A stretch of 64,000 bases of DNA. Source: Bacteroidales bacterium. Lineage in GTDB: Bacteria > Bacteroidota > Bacteroidia > Bacteroidales > UBA932. The position numbers were made by a program, and so were the translations under genes. The notes beneath the pieces were generated by a model. That model searched no databases. It had not been told where the DNA came from and was given only the letters and a program-made list of their open reading frames with translations. This document shows positions 58,932-64,000 of the stretch, in pieces (the first letter of the stretch is position 1; every line of letters starts with the position of its first letter). The DNA is taken from contig JAFRPW010000021.1 of assembly GCA_017428945.1 (NCBI GenBank), forward strand, positions 1-64,000, written 5' to 3'.

Positions 58932-59850
58932 AGGCTTTTACGATTTTTGTCACCAGAGGGTGGCGGACGATATCCTGTTCCGTGAACCAGATGGTGGCAA
59001 TGCCTTTGATGTTTTCCAAGAGTTTGATTCCGGTCAGAAGGCCGGAATCTTCTTTTCTGGGCAGGTCTATCTGCGTGGCATCGCCGGTGACGATGAATTT
59101 GGCACTGGTGCCCATGCGGGTGAGGAACATCTTGAGCTGGCCAAGATTGGTGTTCTGGGCCTCGTCCAGTATGACGCAGGCTTTGTCCAGGGTGCGGCCT
59201 CTCATGTAGGCGAGAGGAGCTATCTGGATGGTGCCGTCGGCCATGAATTCCTGCAGTTTCTTTGAAGGAATCATGTCTGACAGGGCGTCGTAGAGGGGCT
59301 GGAGATAGGGATCCAGCTTTTCTTTCAGATCACCGGGCAGGAAACCAAGGCGCTCTCCCGCTTCCACGGCGGGGCGGGTGAGTATGATGCGCTTGATTTC
59401 GCGGTTCTTGAGAGCGCGGACCGCAAGTGCGATTGCAGTGTATGTCTTGCCCGTTCCGGCGGGGCCCACGGCAAAGACAAGGTCGTTCTCAAAATAGGCT
59501 TTGACAAGTTCCTGCTGTGTCTTGTTGCGGGCGCGGATGGCCTTTCCGTCCGTGCCGTAGACAATTACGCCGTCTCCGGCAAGACGGAATTTGTCTTCCG
59601 AGCCTCCGGAAAAGATGTCCTCCACGTCATAGGCGGTGAGGTTCATTTTGCGGTGTCTCAGGGCAACGAGCTCCGCAAAGCGGATGTTGAATTCCGCGAT
59701 GTCGCTTTCGCGGCCGTCCAGGATGAGCTCGTCTCCGCGGGCGGTTACTTTGAGGTGGGGAAAATAGGAGCAGAACTCCATGAGGATTTTGTTTCCCACG
59801 CCATATATTTCGATGGGAGTTATGCCTTCCAGTTTTATGGTTTTCTTCAT
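58924..59850 (-). CDS. phoH: PhoH-family ATPase
   Basis: A 308-aa protein. An N-terminal KH-like region (IEIYGVGNKILMEFC) is followed by a P-loop ATPase core (FAVGPAGTGKTYTAIALAV) and Walker B VILDEAQNT, then VTGDATQIDLPR. PhoH proteins are cytoplasmic ATPases with suggested roles in RNA metabolism. A TATCTTTG box lies 5 nt before the ATG. Confidence 0.93.
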   Translation of the reverse strand: MKKTIKLEGITPIEIYGVGNKILMEFCSYFPHLKVTARGDELILDGRESDIAEFNIRFAELVALRHRKMNLTAYDVEDIFSGGSEDKFRLAGDGVIVYGTDGKAIRARNKTQQELVKAYFENDLVFAVGPAGTGKTYTAIALAVRALKNREIKRIILTRPAVEAGERLGFLPGDLKEKLDPYLQPLYDALSDMIPSKKLQEFMADGTIQIAPLAYMRGRTLDKACVILDEAQNTNLGQLKMFLTRMGTSAKFIVTGDATQIDLPRKEDSGLLTGIKLLENIKGIATIWFTEQDIVRHPLVTKIVKAFK

Positions 59851-59855
59851 ATGCG

Positions 59856-59863
59856 CAAAGATA
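59856..59863 (-). promoter_or_regulatory. -7 box TATCTTTG, 5 nt before phoH
   Basis: TATCTTTG on the minus strand, then CGCAT, then ATG. A leaderless transcript is predicted. Confidence 0.55.
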
Positions 59864-59886
59864 CTTCATTTTTCGTGAAAAATGAT

Positions 59887-59894
59887 TAATTTTG
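59887..59894 (+). promoter_or_regulatory. -7 box TAATTTTG of the SPOR lipoprotein operon
   Basis: TAATTTTG, then a strong AAGGAGG (59901-59907), then ATG at 59916. This contrasts with the divergent phoH, which has no leader. Confidence 0.5.
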
Positions 59895-59915
59895 CAATTT
59901 AAGGAGGATTGGACC

Positions 59916-60443
59916 ATGAAAAAGTCAGTACTTGTTGCTCTGGCCGTAAGTGCCATCATATTATCCGGATGCGATTTTCTCAGGACAATCGCAGGCCGCC
60001 CCACGGCAAAGAAGGTGGAAGCAGTCCGCCTGGAACGCATAAGGCAGGAGGAGGCCCGCCACCAGGCGCGCCTGGATTCCATGAAGCGCATCCAGCAGCA
60101 TCTGGCAGACTCCCTTGCCCTGGAGCAGTACCTTCTGGATTCCCTGACCCAGTCCAAGGGCACCGTCATGACTCCCGCGAACCTGGGAGGAATAGGTGTA
60201 GCCAACCTGGAGTACAACTACTATATCGTGGTTGGTGCCTTCAGGGACCCTGCAAATGCCAAGCGCAAGAAAACCCAGTGCGACAACGCCGGCTATCCCG
60301 CCCTCATCATAGCCTTCCGCAACGGACTCAACGCCGTGGCGCTATGCCCCTCCAACAGCATAGCAGAAACCATAAAGAATCTCAAAGCCGTGAAGGGCCA
60401 GAGTTTCTGCCCCCAGGACGGCTGGATCCTTGTTAACCAATGA
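59916..60443 (+). CDS. SPOR-domain lipoprotein
   Basis: A 175-aa protein. The signal MKKSVLVALAVSAIILSGC has its lipobox Cys at residue 19. A charged helix (about residues 30-75, EAVRLERIRQEEARHQARLD) leads to a SPOR domain (YYIVVGAFRDPANAKRKKTQC, then AGYPALIIAFRNGLNAVALCP). It would bind peptidoglycan from the membrane. The start at 59916 is fixed by AAGGAGG 8 nt upstream. The stop overlaps the next ATG by 4 bp. Confidence 0.82.
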   Translation: MKKSVLVALAVSAIILSGCDFLRTIAGRPTAKKVEAVRLERIRQEEARHQARLDSMKRIQQHLADSLALEQYLLDSLTQSKGTVMTPANLGGIGVANLEYNYYIVVGAFRDPANAKRKKTQCDNAGYPALIIAFRNGLNAVALCPSNSIAETIKNLKAVKGQSFCPQDGWILVNQ

Positions 60444-61774
60444 GAAAGTTTGCAGCGGCCATAGCGGCGGCGCTCCTTGCCGCCTTTTCTGCGGGCGCAC
60501 AGTTCGCAAATCCCCTCCTTGCCCTTGAAGACTCTGAAACCGTCCATAGCCTGAAGGAGCACGTTTCCATGCTCTCGTCGGCCCAGATGGAAGGGCGCGC
60601 TCCGGGTAGCGAAGGGGAGAGAATGGCTGCCGATTACCTTGAGCAGAAGCTCCGCGAGTACGGCATTGACGTTCTCCCGGCCCAGACCTTCGGGATACTG
60701 GAAGGGGCGGACACCCTTACTTCCAGAAATGTGCTGGGCTTCCTTCAGGGTTGGGACAAGTCGCTGAATGACAGATATATAGTGATAGGTGCCCGCATGG
60801 ACAACCTGGGCACGGACACCTACATGCTGGACGGCGAGCCCGCCCGGCGGATATATTACGGCGCAAACGGCAATGCATCCGGTATGGCCATGCTGCTGGA
60901 ACTTGCGGCAAAGCTCTCCTATTCGAGGAACCTCCTTCGCAGGAGCGTCCTTCTGGTGGGATTCGGGTCTTCCACAAAGACGCTGGCCGGGTCCTGGTAT
61001 TTCCTTGACAGGGCTTTCAGCGACGTCGGCAATATAGACGCCATGATTAATCTGGACATGGTGGGGACAGGGGAGAACGGCTTTTACGCATACACATCGT
61101 CCAACGAAGACCTCAGCTCCATCGTCAAGACCCTTCAGGGCGAACTGCTTCCAGTCCAGGCCCAGCTTACGGGCATAGAGCCCTACTCCGGAGACCATCG
61201 TGCCTTCTATGCCAAGGAGATTCCTTCGGTGCTGTTCACCACAGGCAGGTACCCGGAGCATGACACCGGGCGCGACAGCTGGGACATCCTGGACTACGAT
61301 GCCATGGAAAGGGAACTGGAATACATCTACAGTTATACCCAGCGCCTCTGCAACGGCCCAAGGCCGCTCTTCCGCAACGCATCCGTCAAGGAAGATGTCC
61401 CGGTTGGCGTGTATGCCTTCGGCGACGTGGACTTCAAGCCCATGTTCCTCAATTCCCCGGATCCCGCAACCTTCATGGAAAAATGGGTGTACCAGTATCT
61501 GAAGTACCCCAAATATGCAGCTGACAACGGCATCCAGGGCAGGGTCCTGGTGAGTTTCGTGATAGACGAGAAGGGCAACGTGACGGAAGTCAAGGTTATC
61601 CGCGGCATACATACATCCCTGGACGATGAAGCCGTCCGCGTTGTGAGCGCCAGCCCCCGCTGGAGGCCCGGACGCATGGCCGGGAAGAAGGTCAAGGTCC
61701 TGATGACCGCCGCGGTGGATTTCAGGTTGGAAAAGACAAAAGGAAAGTTTGGAATAAACGGTAAAGCATTATAA
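60440..61774 (+). CDS. M28 peptidase-like protein fused to a TonB C-terminal domain; ligands lost
   Basis: A 444-aa secreted protein. A signal peptide ([21 protein letters not shown]) is followed by an M28-type domain (about residues 35-305) and a TonB C-terminal-like domain (about 350-432: [33 protein letters not shown]). In the M28 part the usual H-x-D is R-M-D (119-121), GADDNASG is GANGNASG (141-148), and the Glu-Glu pair is Ser-Thr (GSSTKT). Only the Asp near 205 and the His near 253 remain. Peptidase activity is therefore doubtful. It overlaps leuS by 1 bp. Confidence 0.72.
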   Translation: MRKFAAAIAAALLAAFSAGAQFANPLLALEDSETVHSLKEHVSMLSSAQMEGRAPGSEGERMAADYLEQKLREYGIDVLPAQTFGILEGADTLTSRNVLGFLQGWDKSLNDRYIVIGARMDNLGTDTYMLDGEPARRIYYGANGNASGMAMLLELAAKLSYSRNLLRRSVLLVGFGSSTKTLAGSWYFLDRAFSDVGNIDAMINLDMVGTGENGFYAYTSSNEDLSSIVKTLQGELLPVQAQLTGIEPYSGDHRAFYAKEIPSVLFTTGRYPEHDTGRDSWDILDYDAMERELEYIYSYTQRLCNGPRPLFRNASVKEDVPVGVYAFGDVDFKPMFLNSPDPATFMEKWVYQYLKYPKYAADNGIQGRVLVSFVIDEKGNVTEVKVIRGIHTSLDDEAVRVVSASPRWRPGRMAGKKVKVLMTAAVDFRLEKTKGKFGINGKAL

Positions 61775-64000
61775 TGGACTACAATTTCGCAGAGATCGAG
61801 AAGAAGTGGCAGGAGTACTGGGCCAAGAACAAGACCTACAAGGCAGAAAACAGCTCAGACAAGCCCAAGTATTACGTCCTTGACATGTTCCCTTACCCCT
61901 CCGGTGCGGGACTTCATGTTGGGCATCCGCTGGGATACATTGCCAGCGACATTTTTGCACGCTACAAGAGGCTCAAGGGCTTCAACGTGCTCCATCCCAT
62001 GGGGTACGATGCCTTTGGCCTTCCGGCTGAGCAGTACGCCATCCAGACCGGCCAGCATCCGGAAAAGACCACCCACGACAACGTGGCCCGCTACCGCAGC
62101 CAGCTGGACCGCATAGGCTTCTCCTTCGACTGGGACCGCGAATTCCGCACATGCGACCCTGACTACTACCACTGGACCCAGTGGGCATTCCTCAAGATGT
62201 TCGGCTCCTGGTACAACAAAGACCTGGAGAAGGCCCGTCCCATAGAGGAACTTACCGCCGCCTTCGAAAAGGGCGGAAGCACGGCGGTCAATGCCGCATG
62301 CAGCGACGGCCCGGCTTTCTCTGCAGAGCAGTGGAAGGCATTCTCCGAAAAGGAAAAGGCCGATGTCCTGATGCGCTACCGCATTGCATATCAGGGAGAA
62401 AGCACCGTCAACTGGTGTCCTGCCCTTGGAACCGTGCTTGCCAACGACGAGGTCAAGGACGGCTACTCCGAGCGTGGCGGCCACCCCGTATTCCAGAAGA
62501 AGATGACCCAGTGGCAGCTTCGCGTAAGCGCCTATGCCGGACGCCTCCTTGACGGCCTTGACTCACTGGACTGGACAGATTCCCTGAAGGAGATGCAGCG
62601 CAACTGGATTGGAAAGAGCCAGGGCGCGGAGATGGTATTCAAGGTGGAATGCGACGGCCGCTCCTACGACATGACCATCTTTACAACCCGTGCAGATACC
62701 GTTTACGGCGTCACCTTCATGGTCCTTGCCCCCGAGAGCGAGTGGGTTGAGAAACTCACATCGGCCTCGCAGAAAGAGGCGGTGGACGCTTACCTGCAGG
62801 AAGTCAAGAAAAAGACAGAGCGCGAAAGGATGGCCGCAAAGGCCGTTACGGGCGTGTTCTCAGGTGCTGTGGCAACCAACCCCCTCACCGGGGACAAGGT
62901 TCCCGTATGGATATCGGAATACGTCCTTGCCGGATACGGCACCGGCGCAATCATGGCAGTTCCCGCCCACGACAGCAGGGACTACGCCTTCGCAAAGAAA
63001 TTCGGCCTTCCCATCGTCCCCGTCATTGCCGATGTGGACATCTCCCAGGAAAGCGTGGATGCCAAGGAAGGCATCATGTGCAACAGCGGTTTCCTTGACG
63101 GGCTCACCGTGAAGGAGGCGATTCCTGCCGCCATCGATTATGTGGAGGCCCACGGAATTGGCCGCCGCAAGATAAACTACCGTATCCGCGACGCCATTTT
63201 CTCCCGCCAGAGGTACTGGGGAGAGCCTTTCCCCATCTATTACAAGGACGGCATAGCAACGCCCGTTCCCATGGAGGAACTTCCCCTTACGCTTCCGGAG
63301 ATTGACGAGTACAAGCCCACGGAGGACGGCCGTCCGCCGCTTGCCCGCGCCAAGGACTGGACATACAAGGGCTATCCCCTCGAGACCAGCACCATGCCCG
63401 GCTTTGCCGGCTCCAGCGCCTACTATCTCCGATACATGGATCCCAAGAACGGCAAGGGCCTTGTAAGCCGTGAGGCCGATGAATACTGGCGCGACGTAGA
63501 CCTTTACGTAGGCGGCACTGAGCACGCTACCGGCCACCTTATCTACAGCCGCTTCTGGAACAAGTTCCTCTTTGACCTCGGTTATGTCTGCGAGGATGAG
63601 CCTTTCCGCAAGCTCATCAACCAGGGCATGATTCAGGGCCGTTCCAACTTCGTGTACATGATTCCCGGAACCAATAAGTTCGTCTCCGCCGGCCTCAGGG
63701 ACCAGTACGAGACCATTCCGGTGCACGTGGACGTGAACATCGTCTATAACGACAAACTGGACATCGATGCCTTCCGCGCATGGAGGCCGGACTACAAGGA
63801 TGCCGAGTTCGTCCTTGAAAACGGAGAGTACATCTGCGGCTGGGCCATCGAGAAGATGTCCAAGAGCATGTACAACGTGGTTAACCCGGACAAGATATGC
63901 GACACATATGGTGCCGATACCCTCCGTCTCTACGAGATGTTCCTTGGCCCCATAGAGCAGGCAAAGCCCTGGGACACAAAGGGCATAGACGGCGTGAACC
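61774..64000 (+). CDS. leuS: Leucyl-tRNA synthetase, N-terminal 742 residues (cut by window edge)
   Basis: Class I aminoacyl-tRNA synthetase for leucine. It starts [16 protein letters not shown], then [17 protein letters not shown]-type HIGH motif ([17 protein letters not shown]), the CP1 editing domain ([28 protein letters not shown]), [21 protein letters not shown] and KMSKS in [15 protein letters not shown]. The reading frame is open to position 64000; the anticodon-binding and C-terminal domains lie outside. It begins at the last base of the previous stop codon. Confidence 0.97.
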   Translation, partial: MDYNFAEIEKKWQEYWAKNKTYKAENSSDKPKYYVLDMFPYPSGAGLHVGHPLGYIASDIFARYKRLKGFNVLHPMGYDAFGLPAEQYAIQTGQHPEKTTHDNVARYRSQLDRIGFSFDWDREFRTCDPDYYHWTQWAFLKMFGSWYNKDLEKARPIEELTAAFEKGGSTAVNAACSDGPAFSAEQWKAFSEKEKADVLMRYRIAYQGESTVNWCPALGTVLANDEVKDGYSERGGHPVFQKKMTQWQLRVSAYAGRLLDGLDSLDWTDSLKEMQRNWIGKSQGAEMVFKVECDGRSYDMTIFTTRADTVYGVTFMVLAPESEWVEKLTSASQKEAVDAYLQEVKKKTERERMAAKAVTGVFSGAVATNPLTGDKVPVWISEYVLAGYGTGAIMAVPAHDSRDYAFAKKFGLPIVPVIADVDISQESVDAKEGIMCNSGFLDGLTVKEAIPAAIDYVEAHGIGRRKINYRIRDAIFSRQRYWGEPFPIYYKDGIATPVPMEELPLTLPEIDEYKPTEDGRPPLARAKDWTYKGYPLETSTMPGFAGSSAYYLRYMDPKNGKGLVSREADEYWRDVDLYVGGTEHATGHLIYSRFWNKFLFDLGYVCEDEPFRKLINQGMIQGRSNFVYMIPGTNKFVSAGLRDQYETIPVHVDVNIVYNDKLDIDAFRAWRPDYKDAEFVLENGEYICGWAIEKMSKSMYNVVNPDKICDTYGADTLRLYEMFLGPIEQAKPWDTKGIDGVN

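Noticed and set aside
60293-61612. A 439-aa minus-strand open frame opposite the SPOR and M28-like genes
   Set aside because: Antisense shadow; the plus-strand genes have signal peptides, domain motifs and operon spacing.
1-64000. CRISPR arrays, complete insertion sequences, rRNA genes or prophage
   Set aside because: No regularly spaced direct repeats, no IS with paired ends and transposase, no rRNA or phage structural genes were seen.

Overview
The window is chromosomal DNA from a GC-rich member of the Bacteroidales (phylum Bacteroidota). The evidence is a complete Bacteroidota-style division and cell-wall cluster, fimbrillin-like and NigD-like lipoproteins, SPOR-domain and BamA/Skp envelope genes, an omega-like RNA polymerase subunit of the Bacteroidota type, and many promoters with the Bacteroidota -7 box TAnnTTTG (sometimes with TTTG at -33). 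I cannot name the genus. Almost all of the window is housekeeping DNA with tight operons and ATGA-type overlaps.

Layout. 1-121: start of rpsO (S15), running off the left edge. 344-3816: a minus-strand array of two [small peptide + fimbrillin-like lipoprotein] pairs. A TPR sensor kinase and a LuxR-type regulator (3936-6363) diverge from it and are its likely controllers. 6406-7095: an AT-rich Abi/HEPN gene with a promoter and a structured hairpin pointing away from it. 7347-10299: luxS, an HprK-like P-loop protein, rpiB and truB. 10285-12906: gltX and an IS200-like/RAYT transposase. 13083-28119: the dcw cluster on the minus strand (mraZ, rsmH, ftsL-like, ftsI, murE, mraY, murD, ftsW, murG, murC, ftsQ, ftsA, ftsZ). 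28405-31963: glpF, glpK, miaB. 32067-34441: a LEA14-like lipoprotein, a SPOR protein and rpoN. Then upp, a ParE/Phd toxin-antitoxin pair, radC, an oxaloacetate-decarboxylase-alpha-like protein and tRNA-His.

From 48049 down to 38994 runs a long minus-strand series: pdxJ, a Skp-like lipoprotein, a glycosyltransferase, a LysM/periplasmic-binding protein, trxB, bamD, the omega subunit, recN, a Fur-family gene and a NigD-like lipoprotein. On the plus strand are nadK, uppS, bamA and skp, which couple lipid-carrier synthesis to outer-membrane assembly. A minus-strand operon follows with a DPP III-like lipoprotein, a DASS dicarboxylate transporter and a porin. The window ends with gdhA, phoH, a SPOR lipoprotein, an M28-like protein with a TonB C-terminal domain, and the first three quarters of leuS.

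The most unusual content is in the repeats and small elements. A 97-bp double-hairpin repeat occurs three times with exactly the same 35+27+35 geometry. One copy sits directly upstream of the RAYT-like transposase, which suggests a REPIN/RAYT system in Bacteroidota. Two further palindromic families have entered protein-coding genes in frame: a 28-bp hairpin in truB and rsmH, and a 128-bp terminal-inverted-repeat element in truB. The Abi/HEPN gene is divergent from a candidate small structured RNA. Several genes have the promoter box only 4-5 nt before the ATG, implying leaderless mRNAs. Three enzyme-like proteins have lost key catalytic or carrier residues. All of these are readings by eye without database searches.
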